64,000 nucleotides of DNA from Ignatzschineria sp. F8392 (GTDB lineage Bacteria; Pseudomonadota; Gammaproteobacteria; Cardiobacteriales; Wohlfahrtiimonadaceae): positions 1 to 64,000 of the forward strand of contig NZ_NEFF01000005.1 in assembly GCF_002252045.1 (NCBI RefSeq), read 5' to 3'. The notes beneath the pieces are model-generated. The model had not been told where the DNA came from, did not search any database, and saw only the letters and a program-made list of their open reading frames with translations. Positions 31,918 to 40,281 of the stretch are shown piece after piece (positions within the stretch are counted from its first letter, which is position 1; the number at the start of each line of letters is the position of its first letter). Position numbers and translations under genes: made by a program.

Positions 31918-32169
31918 ACTATTCCTCCGTTTTTAGATTATCGATCCGCTAGAGAGTGCATCACTTTCATTGTGGCACTCTCAGCGATATCGATTTCTCA
32001 TCATTACTATTGGTTTTAGATTGCTCTTTATTATTTTTCATAGATCCCTCAGTTGAGCTTTTGAGGGCGCAAATAACGACTCTCCAACTACTTTTGTTGG
32101 AAAAATGACAAACATCTTAATTGAGTCGGTAAAAACGTAATTAAACTAGAGCGATATCAAACGATAAAG
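31918..32169 (-). other. 252-bp gap between the hydratase and CoA ligase genes
   Basis: No gene or clear terminator is visible. An imperfect inverted repeat around TCGTTTGATATCGC near 32150-32170 is not convincing. The gap could hold an internal promoter. Confidence 0.3.
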
Positions 32170-32952
32170 CTAGACAAAATCACATCTCACACTGCCTAGG
32201 CGGGTCAGATGCATTGAGATTGAGTCCCCTTTAGCGACATTGACCATTGGTCCTAATGCGCCTGAAAGGAGAATATCGCCACAAAGAAGGGGGCGCCCCT
32301 TTTGTGACATTGTGCGAGCAAGCCATAAACAGGCATTTAGGGGATTTCCTAAACAGGAAGCGCCTACACCGGTAGATGCTAATTCACCATTTTTATAGAG
32401 CAGCATCCCCTCTAACTCTAAGTTGAGCTGATCGAGTGAAACAGGGGTCTTTCCTAAAACAAAGAGCCCACTTGAGGCATTATCGGCAATGGTATCAGCT
32501 AGGGTAATATCCCAATTCTCAATCACCGTATCGACGATCTCTAATGCCGGCAGGAGATAATCAATTGAGCTAATCAACTCAGCTAATGTGGTATCTTCTG
32601 TGGGTAAATCACGCTTTAAAACAAAGGCGATCTCCCCTTCAACTTTCGGTTGTACTAAAGTTGAAGCATCAACCGAATCTCCATCACCGATCTCCATATC
32701 CGCAAATAGCATTCCAAAATCGGGCTGATCTACCCCTAATTGCTGTTGTACGGCAGTGGATGTCAAACCAATTTTTCGCCCAACAATACGGCGACCATTT
32801 TTTAAGGCAATCTCAGTATTAATCTCCTGCACTCGATAAGCATCTTCCATACTGGTAATGCCATAGGCTTCGGAGATCCTACCACAAGTTCGTTTCTCCT
32901 CTCTTGCCTGGAGCAACTCAGCAGCTGCTCTCTTATAATGATCTAACATCAT
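32170..32952 (-). CDS. mhpD: 2-keto-4-pentenoate hydratase
   Basis: Adds water to 2-hydroxypenta-2,4-dienoate (2-keto-4-pentenoate) giving 4-hydroxy-2-oxovalerate. The 260-residue protein shows family segments GRKIGLTSTAVQQQLGVDQPDFGML, EGEIAFVLKRDL with the metal-binding acidic residues, LPALEIVDTVIENW and NPLNACLWLARTMSQKGRPL. Length matches MhpD/DmpE. Two adjacent ATG codons (32952 and 32949) are both possible starts. Belongs with the aldolase and dehydrogenase but is separated from the CoA ligase gene by about 250 bp. Confidence 0.93.
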   Translation of the reverse strand: MMLDHYKRAAAELLQAREEKRTCGRISEAYGITSMEDAYRVQEINTEIALKNGRRIVGRKIGLTSTAVQQQLGVDQPDFGMLFADMEIGDGDSVDASTLVQPKVEGEIAFVLKRDLPTEDTTLAELISSIDYLLPALEIVDTVIENWDITLADTIADNASSGLFVLGKTPVSLDQLNLELEGMLLYKNGELASTGVGASCLGNPLNACLWLARTMSQKGRPLLCGDILLSGALGPMVNVAKGDSISMHLTRLGSVRCDFV

Positions 32953-33278
32953 CTCTCTATCCTCTTCCCTATCAACTTTATGATCCTATTTCGTTTCAAT
33001 ATATTTCACTTCAATACAGTTAAGCGATCACGAATCATTTATTGTTCTGTTGTTTTTGTTCTAGTGTTCTGTTGTTTTACTGCTCTATTGCACTACTGCG
33101 CGATTGTCTTGCTCTTTTGTTCTCTGGTTCTCTGATTCTTTGGTTTTTTTACTATTTTATTGATGTTGAAGTTAGTTGTACTACTTCACACACTACTTAC
33201 CTTAAAGTATTATCTTAAAATCGTTATCTTAAAATTATTACCTTAAAATCATTACCTTAAAATCATTACCTTACAGTC
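32953..33278. repeat. Low-complexity spacer with a 14-bp tandem repeat
   Basis: This 326-bp gap has a CT/TG-rich half (33040-33150) with repeated TTCTGTTGTTTT and TTCTCTGG motifs, and a six-unit tandem repeat of about 14 bp based on TTACCTTAAAATCA from 33197 to 33279 (exact copies at 33238-33251 and 33252-33265) that runs into the stop codon of the nitronate monooxygenase-like gene. No gene seen. Confidence 0.8.
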
Positions 33279-34244
33279 CTAGTAATCGATCACTTTCGCC
33301 TTTGCTTGCTGATATTCGGCACTCAATTGAGCAACAATATCTGCAACAGTGCCCAAATCTTTAATCTGCCCGACACCTTCACCTGCTGACCAAATATCAC
33401 GCCAAGCGCGTTTATCATCCGAGATATTGCCAGAGAAATTAATTTTTGAAGGCTGATCCACATTTAAAGTAACCCCGCCACTTTCGAGAGAAGCTCTCAA
33501 CCAGTTTGCCGGCACACCACTAATTTGATCACTTAAAATAATGTCATCTAGATTAGCATCTAACAGCATCTGTCGATATTGATCTACTACTAAACTCTCT
33601 TTGGCTCCAATAAATCGAGTTCCCATCACTGCTAGATCGGCGCCTAAAACTTTTGCTGCCAAAATATCCCGGCCATTCATCATTGCTCCCGAAAGTGCAA
33701 TAGGTCCTGACCAGAATTGACGTACTTCGGCAATCAAGGCAAAAGGATTATGCAATCCTGTATGCCCCCCGGCACCATGAGAGACTAAGATCAGACCATC
33801 GACACCCGCATCGACTGCCTTTTTTGCAAGAGTTACATTCGTCACATCGGCAAAGACAGCACCCCCATAACGATGCACATCAGCAACAACACGTTTAGGC
33901 GAACCAAGCGCTGTTGTCACTAAAGGAGGTTGATACTCTCTTACTAACTCTAGCTCAGCATCAAAACGATCATAAGTGCGATGAACAATCATATTGAGCA
34001 ACCATGGAACGCTTCTTTTTTGCGTCTGTTCTAACAATGCAATACCCTGCTTAACCTCTTCTAACCATCCTTCTAATATCGTGATATTACGGGCATTCGG
34101 TAATGGTAAACTACCGATAACACCAGCACGACAAGCCGCCAATAAAAGCTTCGGCCCTGAAACCAAAAACATAGGAGCGACCATCACCGGCACTTCTAAG
34201 TTTGCCAGCGACTCTAAAAAGGTCTGTTGTAACTGTTGCGACAT
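33279..34244 (-). CDS. Nitronate monooxygenase-like FMN enzyme
   Basis: A 321-residue TIM-barrel flavoprotein of the nitronate monooxygenase/2-nitropropane dioxygenase family. Segments seen: VPVMVAPMFLVSGPKLLLAACRAGVIGSLP at the N-terminus, LILVSHGAGGHTG (with the His-rich FMN/substrate loop), LSGAMMNGRDILAAKVLGADLAVMGTRFIGA near residues 190-220, and IWSAGEGVGQIKDLGTVADIV. The family oxidises alkyl nitronates such as propionate-3-nitronate, but many members have unknown roles. Its position inside an aromatic operon, between the SDR and the hydratase genes, is unusual and suggests a role in that pathway or in protecting it. Clear ribosome site AGGGAG. Confidence 0.85.
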   Translation of the reverse strand: MSQQLQQTFLESLANLEVPVMVAPMFLVSGPKLLLAACRAGVIGSLPLPNARNITILEGWLEEVKQGIALLEQTQKRSVPWLLNMIVHRTYDRFDAELELVREYQPPLVTTALGSPKRVVADVHRYGGAVFADVTNVTLAKKAVDAGVDGLILVSHGAGGHTGLHNPFALIAEVRQFWSGPIALSGAMMNGRDILAAKVLGADLAVMGTRFIGAKESLVVDQYRQMLLDANLDDIILSDQISGVPANWLRASLESGGVTLNVDQPSKINFSGNISDDKRAWRDIWSAGEGVGQIKDLGTVADIVAQLSAEYQQAKAKVIDY

Positions 34245-34295
34245 ATAACTCTCCCTAAAATAAGCATTCTCAAAGTGGTGTCAGTGAAATAGCCG

Positions 34296-35102
34296 TTACC
34301 GGCGATTATGAATGCCCGGCTTACGAACTTCCCAACCGCCATCACTATGGATGATCGTAGCGGTTGTTAAAGCTGAGTTCTCACGTGATGCTAAGAGGAC
34401 ATAATGCCCTGTATGAGCATCTGGATCAGCGATCTTTTGCAGCGGTACAGCAGAGGCCGCATTTTCTGCAAAATTGGGCAGCTGATTGAGGGGAACGCTC
34501 TTCTCATTGAGGTCAGTTAATGTTGCCATAGGGGTATCGGTTGCACCTGGAGCGACACCATTGACCCGAATATGGGGAGCAAGCTCATAGGCTAATTGTC
34601 GTACAACACCCACAATCGCATGCTTAGATGCCACATAAAGAATTCCACCACCGCCGGCATAAAAAGCACTATTAGAGAGGGTAAAGATGATTGACCCTTT
34701 GCTCTCCCTTAACGCTGGAATCGCAGCTTGAGCGCCTAACAGATACCCTTGAACATTCACAGCAAAGAGCTTCTGAAAGTGGCGCTCAAACTCCTCAGGA
34801 GGAATCTTATCGAGACGGGTGAAGTAATCAAAAAGCGCAGCATTTGCCACAAAGACATCGAGCTTTCCAAAGTTAGCTAGAGCAACCTCTACCGCTCGTG
34901 CATTATCCTCATAAGCGGTCACATCACCACAAACAGTGGCAATGCGGTCACCAAGCTCCTCTTGAAGCGCTGCTAATTCAGTTGCATTATTTGCAAGGAC
35001 AGTAACATTTGCCCCCTCTGCTACATAGCGGCGAACGATGGCACTACCAATGCCACCTGTCCCTCCAGTAATAAGTGCGCTATATCCTTCTAACCAACCC
35101 AA
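34296..35102 (-). CDS. cis-dihydrodiol dehydrogenase (short-chain dehydrogenase)
   Basis: Short-chain dehydrogenase expected to oxidise the cis-dihydrodiol made by the upstream dioxygenase to a catechol, as HcaB and BphB do. The 268-residue protein has the NAD-binding TGGTGGIGSAIVRRY (residues about 11-25), VANAALF, and the catalytic Tyr-x3-Lys in YVASKHAIVGVVRQLA with Ser in SNSAFYAGG; GVAPGATDTPM follows. The apparent start is a TTG at 35102, six bases after AGGAG; no ATG lies nearer the conserved nucleotide fold, so a TTG start is accepted. Immediately downstream of the dioxygenase beta subunit. Confidence 0.9.
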   Translation of the reverse strand: MGWLEGYSALITGGTGGIGSAIVRRYVAEGANVTVLANNATELAALQEELGDRIATVCGDVTAYEDNARAVEVALANFGKLDVFVANAALFDYFTRLDKIPPEEFERHFQKLFAVNVQGYLLGAQAAIPALRESKGSIIFTLSNSAFYAGGGGILYVASKHAIVGVVRQLAYELAPHIRVNGVAPGATDTPMATLTDLNEKSVPLNQLPNFAENAASAVPLQKIADPDAHTGHYVLLASRENSALTTATIIHSDGGWEVRKPGIHNRR

Positions 35103-35140
35103 AACTGACTCCTCTTCTTCTTTGAGTATTTCTCCACAAC

Positions 35141-35668
35141 CTATAAGAATGTATTAAGATTCTTAAAGAGTAGTGAAGCATTAGGAATTAAAATCTTCCG
35201 ACGATAGAGCTTTAAGGTCTCTGCCTCATAGCGGATAATATCCTCTCTTCTACCGGCAAGCGTATACTCCTCATCGAGCCCACGGCTACGAACATTGGTA
35301 AAGCAAGAATGTACTTCAAACTCGCCCTCATTCTCCCCTTGGAAAACTTCAATGTTGGTAATGATATGGACATTGCGCGTTTGTGGATTTTCTGCCCAAG
35401 CTGAAGGTTGCTTAAAGCGTTCAATTCGGCGATTGAGATCACGTAAGCCATCATCAAAGTAAGCCATATGCTCTTTCGTATATTGACCTAATTTATCCTC
35501 ACGACGACGATTTTCAATACCTGGCATCCAATAGTGAATCTCTTCTGAAAGCGTGACAAGCCACTCATCCCAGCACTCCCAATCGAGCAAACGTGCTTCT
35601 TTATAGAGGAAACGCTCTACTTCTCGAATCTGCTCTAAACTTGCATACTGCTTCTCTTCTCTACTCAT
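35141..35668 (-). CDS. Ring-hydroxylating dioxygenase beta subunit
   Basis: Small structural subunit of an alpha3-beta3 aromatic dioxygenase (BphA2/HcaF/TodC2 kind). The 175-residue protein has typical segments EVERFLYKEARLLDWECWDEWLVTLSEEIHYWMP and VHSCFTNVRSRGLDEEYTLAGRREDIIRYE, adopting the NTF2-like fold of this family. It starts 9 bp after the alpha subunit stop with a strong GGAGG site. It has no catalytic residues of its own. Confidence 0.93.
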   Translation of the reverse strand: MSREEKQYASLEQIREVERFLYKEARLLDWECWDEWLVTLSEEIHYWMPGIENRRREDKLGQYTKEHMAYFDDGLRDLNRRIERFKQPSAWAENPQTRNVHIITNIEVFQGENEGEFEVHSCFTNVRSRGLDEEYTLAGRREDIIRYEAETLKLYRRKILIPNASLLFKNLNTFL

Positions 35669-35677
35669 CGTATCCTC

Positions 35678-37021
35678 CTACTTCATCTTGCCATTTCGAT
35701 CAGGAACATCATCCCAGCTCTCTGCTTGTAATAGATCTTTCCAACGTTGATAGTATGCTCTCGCATTCGCTTCATTGATCTGCCCTTTAAAGACATTTCC
35801 TGGAATTTCAGGCTCTTCGACTTTCGTATTCATCCCCAAACCAATATAGAGATCTTGATAACGTGTTACTGCACCGCGACTTGTTTTTGTACAATATTCC
35901 CAGTTCTCTCCATCATCCATCTCAAAGACACCGGTCGGGGAGAAGGTCATCATTGCCCCTTTACGCCACATCTCTTTAATCTCTTCTGGAGCATTCTTGT
36001 TAACAATCACCCAGGTGTAGAGATCGATCTTATTAGGACCTCTTGGTTGCCAAACACGAACCGTATTTTGCCCTGGAAGGAATGAGAAATTTGGGAAAAT
36101 AGTTGAAGATGAAACCGCGCCGATCATGGAAGCACGGAACTCTCCTAAACGCTCTTCTGCTGAAGGGCGATGAAGATGGAGATATTTATTAATCGCTCTC
36201 TCTCCTAAAACCGCAGCATTTCCAACAAAGTCGAGGGCAAACTCATAACCATGGCCATTCCAATTCACTTGGTATGATTCAGGAAAGTCACTCACTTTAG
36301 CAACCGGGCCCCCTAACATCGCTCTTGCTGCAGAGTCATGGGTCCAGCCTGCGTGAAGGATATCGGCAACAAAGTTTTCTGCTGCAAGCTTCCAGTTACA
36401 CTCAATTGTGGAACGGATACAGCCTCCGACAAACTCTGTTCCCCCCTCATCATTATCGAGAAGTGCATCAAGATACCAGGTGATCTCTCCAAGATACTCT
36501 CGTAAACTCGGTGCTTCTGGATCAAATGTTGCAAAGACTAACCCTTTATAAGAATCGATCTGTGCAACTTCTCTTAAACCATGTTGAGATTTATCAAAGT
36601 CACTCTCTTCATAGATATCTGACTCATGAACGCCTCTAAGCGCTCCATCAGGACCAAATGACCAGCCGTGATAGTTACAGATAAAGCCTCGTGCATTACC
36701 CGCTTCAGCGAAGCAGACTTTATTACCACGATGAGGACAAGCATTGAGGAAAGCTTTGATCGATCCATCTCTTTGACGGACGACTAAGACTTCATCTTCG
36801 CCCATCGTTGTTGTAAGATAATCACCGGGATTTGGAAGTTGTGACTCATGGGCCACAAAGAGCCAGCAGCGTGCAAAAATCTTCTCAAGCTCCTGCTCAT
36901 AGATCTCTTGATCCCAAAATACCTTGCCGGCGAGACGCCCCTCTTCCATATCGCAGAGTCGATCTAACTCTCTTAAAACAGGTGTTGGCTCTAACGCCCG
37001 CAATTTACTTCTTTCTCTCAT
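35678..37021 (-). CDS. Ring-hydroxylating dioxygenase alpha subunit, biphenyl/phenylpropionate type
   Basis: Catalytic subunit that inserts both atoms of O2 into an aromatic ring to give a cis-dihydrodiol. The 447-residue protein has a Rieske 2Fe-2S motif (CPHRGNKVCF with CNYHGW, i.e. C-x-H and C-x2-H) and the mononuclear iron site AENFVADILHAGWTH (two His) with the later Asp in MDDGENWEY. The FEMDDGENW context resembles toluene/biphenyl/phenylpropionate enzymes. An upstream ATG at 37033 exists, but GGAGG lies between it and the ATG at 37021, which is preferred. The aromatic substrate cannot be told from these motifs. Beta subunit, SDR, ferredoxin and reductase genes accompany it. Confidence 0.94.
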   Translation of the reverse strand: MRERSKLRALEPTPVLRELDRLCDMEEGRLAGKVFWDQEIYEQELEKIFARCWLFVAHESQLPNPGDYLTTTMGEDEVLVVRQRDGSIKAFLNACPHRGNKVCFAEAGNARGFICNYHGWSFGPDGALRGVHESDIYEESDFDKSQHGLREVAQIDSYKGLVFATFDPEAPSLREYLGEITWYLDALLDNDEGGTEFVGGCIRSTIECNWKLAAENFVADILHAGWTHDSAARAMLGGPVAKVSDFPESYQVNWNGHGYEFALDFVGNAAVLGERAINKYLHLHRPSAEERLGEFRASMIGAVSSSTIFPNFSFLPGQNTVRVWQPRGPNKIDLYTWVIVNKNAPEEIKEMWRKGAMMTFSPTGVFEMDDGENWEYCTKTSRGAVTRYQDLYIGLGMNTKVEEPEIPGNVFKGQINEANARAYYQRWKDLLQAESWDDVPDRNGKMK

Positions 37022-37116
37022 TTTTTCCTCCATAAGATTTTTTCACAGTGGCGCATATCACAGAAATATCACAGAAGATATTCCAGCCCACTATCTCGAT
37101 CTTTTATGATTCTCTA

Positions 37117-37160
37117 CTGATTATTTGCTGATTAATTGCTGATTAATTGCTGATTATTTA
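37117..37160. repeat. Four-copy 11-bp tandem repeat upstream of the dioxygenase alpha gene
   Basis: Units CTGATTATTTG (37117-37127), CTGATTAATTG (37128-37138), CTGATTAATTG (37139-37149) and CTGATTATTTA (37150-37160), within the 262-bp gap between the ferredoxin and alpha-subunit genes. Confidence 0.9.
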
Positions 37161-37283
37161 GATCTTTTTTTATCGATTACTCTCGATCGCTCTTAACCAT
37201 CGCCATCTCTTATTATCTGCTATTGATGACTCTATGATTCTCTACTACGATCGCAAGATCTCTTAGCAATTAATTCTCTATAT

Positions 37284-37634
37284 TTAACTCTCTATATTTG
37301 CTTCAACCGCTTCCGGTGATGGGGATTCTAGATCTGCAAAGACCTCCCCATTTTCCACAACGATCTTAAATGTACGAAGATGCTTTTCACAGGGAAACGC
37401 AACAGCTTCACCGGTCTTGATATTAAATTGCCCCCAATGGACAGGACAGGTAATCAGATCATCTTCAATAAACCCTTCAGCTAAAGAAGCGGTCGCATGG
37501 GTACACATATCGAGTGTTGCATAATATTCGCCATCTAAGTTATAGACACAAAGATCGCCAACAACTTCATTTTGAACCTTTTTTAAAGATCCTGGTGTCA
37601 ATTCATCGGCACTACATAGTAAGACTTTCGACAT
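37284..37634 (-). CDS. Rieske-type ferredoxin of the aromatic dioxygenase
   Basis: Small electron carrier (117 residues) between the FAD reductase and the terminal dioxygenase, of the HcaC/BphA3 kind. Rieske ligands are in CTHATASLAEGF and CPVHWGQFNI (C-x-H and C-x2-H). The open frame extends 19 codons upstream into the extradiol dioxygenase gene, but ATG at 37634 (MSKVLLCSADELTPG) has GGAGGAGAGTA before it and is the right family start; it overlaps the preceding stop as TAATG. Being translationally coupled to the ring-cleavage gene rather than to the alpha subunit is an unusual order. Confidence 0.93.
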   Translation of the reverse strand: MSKVLLCSADELTPGSLKKVQNEVVGDLCVYNLDGEYYATLDMCTHATASLAEGFIEDDLITCPVHWGQFNIKTGEAVAFPCEKHLRTFKIVVENGEVFADLESPSPEAVEANIES

Positions 37635-38494
37635 TACTCTCCTCCTACCTGATCTGCATGAATTTGTAAAAAGCCAAGTCCTGTAACCCACTCAGGAACC
37701 GGTGCATAATCGATCACCTCTCCTTTTCGATTAGGTACAGCGGCTAATGCACAGAGAAGGTTACGAATCTCCATCGCACCATTTCCGCCTCGCTCTAAAA
37801 TCTCTTCATTGCTATAGCGAGATAATCCTTCAAGATCTCCTTTCACCCCAAGATCTAAAATTTCTTGGTCAAAATCTTCGGCAACTTTACCCATCTCAAC
37901 CGTGCCTACCCAGTGGCTAATACCGCCACTACCGATAATGACAACACGCTCATCTTCAGGGAAACTCTCTACAGCTCTTAAGATATGCTCACCCAATTCA
38001 CGGCTACGATTTAGCGAGATAAAGGGATCTACACCACTTGCAATATAAACAGGAATTGTTGGAATCTTACGATTCAGTGCTTTCTCAGCAACTTCCACAA
38101 CATATTGATGTGGAATTGAGAAGGCATGATCAACAGTAAAGCTACGTGCTACTGACCAGTCGAAATTCTCCTTATCACCCTGTTTAACAATATGCTGCGC
38201 TAAAGCTTCATGATTTTTAATCACGCCACGCTCTAAGCCCTTTAAATTCTCAATAGGTCCATCAACATCACCTGTACCGATAAGGTAGCGAGGAAGACAG
38301 TTAGTGCCAAAAAGAATATAGTGATCATTACCTACAATAATTGCGGCAGTTGCATCTAACTCTGCCATTTTTTGACCACAAGTCTCATATGCCTGCCACA
38401 TACGCGCAGCAACATCCTTATCAGCAGGAGCATCTGGCGCTACAAACATTACCGGGTCATGAGGGACCCAAAATCCACCTACAATTTTAGCCAT
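37634..38494 (-). CDS. Class III extradiol ring-cleavage dioxygenase, catalytic (LigB-type) subunit
   Basis: Opens a catechol ring next to the hydroxyl groups using non-haem Fe(II). The 286-residue protein shows LigB-fold residues: His in WVPHDPVMFV (about residue 12), His in GNDHYILF (about 57), the catalytic His in GSGGISHWVG (about 195) and a Glu in GGNGAMEIRNLL near 240. It is encoded 4 bp after a LigA-type small subunit, the two-subunit form seen in protocatechuate 4,5-dioxygenase LigAB and in 2'-aminobiphenyl-2,3-diol dioxygenase CarBaBb, not the single-subunit MhpB or the unrelated vicinal-oxygen-chelate BphC. The substrate is presumably the catechol made by the SDR. Clear AAGGAG site. 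Confidence 0.9.
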   Translation of the reverse strand: MAKIVGGFWVPHDPVMFVAPDAPADKDVAARMWQAYETCGQKMAELDATAAIIVGNDHYILFGTNCLPRYLIGTGDVDGPIENLKGLERGVIKNHEALAQHIVKQGDKENFDWSVARSFTVDHAFSIPHQYVVEVAEKALNRKIPTIPVYIASGVDPFISLNRSRELGEHILRAVESFPEDERVVIIGSGGISHWVGTVEMGKVAEDFDQEILDLGVKGDLEGLSRYSNEEILERGGNGAMEIRNLLCALAAVPNRKGEVIDYAPVPEWVTGLGFLQIHADQVGGE

Positions 38495-38498
38495 GCCG

Positions 38499-38795
38499 CT
38501 ACTCCTTTAATGCTGCTGAAAATGCGTTAATTTGATCCGCTTCTGCTCCTAGCTTCTCTTTATAGAGACGCATACTGCGAGTGGGGGAAAGCTCTTGCCA
38601 ATATCCCATTGTCAGCATCGGATTCACCCCTAATTTCTGCAATGAAGCAACATCAAACTCCATCACCATCTTCTTCTCTTCATCCGTTAAATCAAAACGT
38701 GAGAGATAGCGTACAGGATCCTCTTTAAAGCGCTCTTTTGCCGGCCTCTCTACAGAAAGATGCCACAGCACACGCTCCAATACATTTCGACTCAT
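38499..38795 (-). CDS. LigA-type small subunit of the extradiol dioxygenase
   Basis: A 98-residue helical protein of the protocatechuate 4,5-dioxygenase alpha-subunit family (LigA, CarBa). Visible family features are the R-x-RFKEDPVRYLSRFDLTDEEKKMV stretch and the KLGVNPMLTMGYWQEL segment, which cover the active site of the large subunit in characterised relatives. It is translated directly before the LigB-type subunit (4-bp gap), as expected for a heteromeric enzyme. The ribosome site is weak (GAGTGAT). Confidence 0.88.
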   Translation of the reverse strand: MSRNVLERVLWHLSVERPAKERFKEDPVRYLSRFDLTDEEKKMVMEFDVASLQKLGVNPMLTMGYWQELSPTRSMRLYKEKLGAEADQINAFSAALKE

Positions 38796-38801
38796 ATCAC
38801 T

Positions 38802-39617
38802 CTAGGCCTCTAAAAAACTTCTAACGATAGAAACAAACTTCTCTGTCTGCTCTGATTGAACCCAGTGACCACACTGACCAAAGAGATAGAGGTCTGCATT
38901 AGGAATACTATTTGCTAATAGGAGTCCACACTCTGGAGGAACAACTCTATCTTCACGACCATGAACCACTAAGGTGGGTGCTTCAATATTTTCTAAATAT
39001 TTAGGTGGGAAACCACGAACCATCGTGACGCCCTCTTCTTTTGGCTTCGGCAGTAATTTACGAAGCGCCTCTTGTGCGCCCTCTCTTGCTGATGCTTCAT
39101 AACGGGCCATTACCAATTCCTCAGTAATTTGGCTCTTGTCATATGGAAAGAGTTCCATCAATGCACGCATATTCTCAACAGATGGCTCATAGGTCCAAGC
39201 ACCACGCAATCCTGGTGTCTGCTCAAACTCTCCTGCCGGCGTTCCTAAAAGAATTAATTTATCAACACGGCTTGGATCAAAGAGGGCTAAACCGATCGCT
39301 ACAGCACCTCCGAAAGAGTTACCAATAAAAGAGGCCTTCTCAATACCTAAAGCATCCATAATGCCAATAAGGTGATTGACCCATAATTTGATGTCATATT
39401 TGGCACCTTCTTTAAATTCAGTAAAGCCAAAACCAGCAATATCGGGAACAATGACACGCCAGCGATCATCAAAACGAGAAATGGTCTTCGACCAGTTTGT
39501 CCAGCCTGAAACTCCTGGACCCGATCCATGAAGTAGAAAGAGCGGCTCGCCACTACCACTTTCATGATAATTTGTCTGATGATCTGCTGCTAAAATGCTT
39601 TTGCCTATTCCTTGCAT
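38802..39617 (-). CDS. Meta-cleavage product C-C hydrolase (alpha/beta hydrolase)
   Basis: Hydrolyses the yellow ring-cleavage product to a carboxylic acid plus 2-hydroxypenta-2,4-dienoate, which MhpD then hydrates. The 271-residue alpha/beta-hydrolase of the MhpC/BphD/CarC kind has HGSGPGVSGW for the oxyanion hole, the nucleophile in GNSFGGAVA (about Ser111-112), Asp in VVHGREDRVVPP and His in GQCGHWVQSE. First gene of the upper operon; strong GGGAGG ribosome site. Together with the dioxygenase subunits it defines the upper pathway; the acid it releases depends on the unknown ring substituent. Confidence 0.92.
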   Translation of the reverse strand: MQGIGKSILAADHQTNYHESGSGEPLFLLHGSGPGVSGWTNWSKTISRFDDRWRVIVPDIAGFGFTEFKEGAKYDIKLWVNHLIGIMDALGIEKASFIGNSFGGAVAIGLALFDPSRVDKLILLGTPAGEFEQTPGLRGAWTYEPSVENMRALMELFPYDKSQITEELVMARYEASAREGAQEALRKLLPKPKEEGVTMVRGFPPKYLENIEAPTLVVHGREDRVVPPECGLLLANSIPNADLYLFGQCGHWVQSEQTEKFVSIVRSFLEA

Positions 39618-39967
39618 GCTTATATCCTCCCTCTATGCATATTTGAGGCAGAAGTTTAGAATCTACTGAGAGGAGATACTTAAAGCTCCCTGATTCCAAA
39701 TCTTAATCTGAATCTTGATCTGAATATTGATCTTAATTTTCAAGATGAAGAATGCTTCTGCTCTTAATTTTGTTATCTGTTATCTACTTTTGTTATCTAG
39801 TAATACCGTTATCTCTGGTTGATCTATTAGCTTTCACCGAGCTTCTCACCCATTAGCCAGTCGCTTTTAATCTCTTTCGACAGCTTTTCTAACTTCCGAT
39901 AGCCCTTAAAACACTGTTTAAAATCTGCTTTAGTAGCCAATGATTAAAACAGGTAACCGATATAACC

Positions 39968-39981
39968 ATACACAACTGTAT
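39968..39981. promoter_or_regulatory. TetR-type operator 1 (ATACA-N4-TGTAT)
   Basis: ATACACAACTGTAT at 39968-39981, extended by one pair to CATACA/TGTATG. Its centre is 50 bp (about five helical turns) from operator 2. Confidence 0.7.
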
Positions 39982-40017
39982 GTTTGTCATATTAAGCAAG
40001 ATCTTTGATGACTGTCA

Positions 40018-40031
40018 ATACAGTACTGTAT
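40018..40031. promoter_or_regulatory. TetR-type operator 2 (perfect palindrome)
   Basis: ATACAGTACTGTAT at 40018-40031 is a perfect 14-bp palindrome, identical to operator 1 except at two inner positions. The third member of the family is at 26043-26056. Confidence 0.75.
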
Positions 40032-40281
40032 GCTTTGCTTGTTTTGGCTATTGTTTGATCAAAGTCAATTTAATAATTCGCCTTTAATAACTATTTATGA
40101 AATGATAATTGCCCGATAAAATTGGTAACCGAACTATAAAGCCTTCTATAGAAATCCATTTTCAAATCCATTTTCTAAAAAAACCTATCGCGGCTCTTAC
40201 TACTCTATCCCCACCATAAAGTTATAATGACAAGGTAATAGGGGCATTTAAAGAACCAAGCAAATAAGGTATTGATCATTT

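Larger units (their letters stand above)
39618..40281. promoter_or_regulatory. Divergent promoter region between the aromatic operon and its TetR regulator
   Basis: A 664-bp spacer. 39700-39745 has repeats of an AATCTTGATCTG-like unit (about 12 bp period), followed by TTGTTATCT repeats to about 39815. Two ATACA-N4-TGTAT palindromes lie at 39968 and 40018 (listed separately). A TATAAT at 40223-40228 could be the -10 box of the TetR gene. No gene seen. Confidence 0.55.

Noticed and set aside
35678-37021. Angular carbazole dioxygenase CarAa
   Set aside because: A beta subunit and a dihydrodiol dehydrogenase gene follow, which the angular CarAa system does not use.
37634-38494. Assignment as MhpB or BphC
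   Set aside because: Has the LigB fold with a separate LigA-type subunit, whereas MhpB is a single longer chain and BphC belongs to another superfamily.
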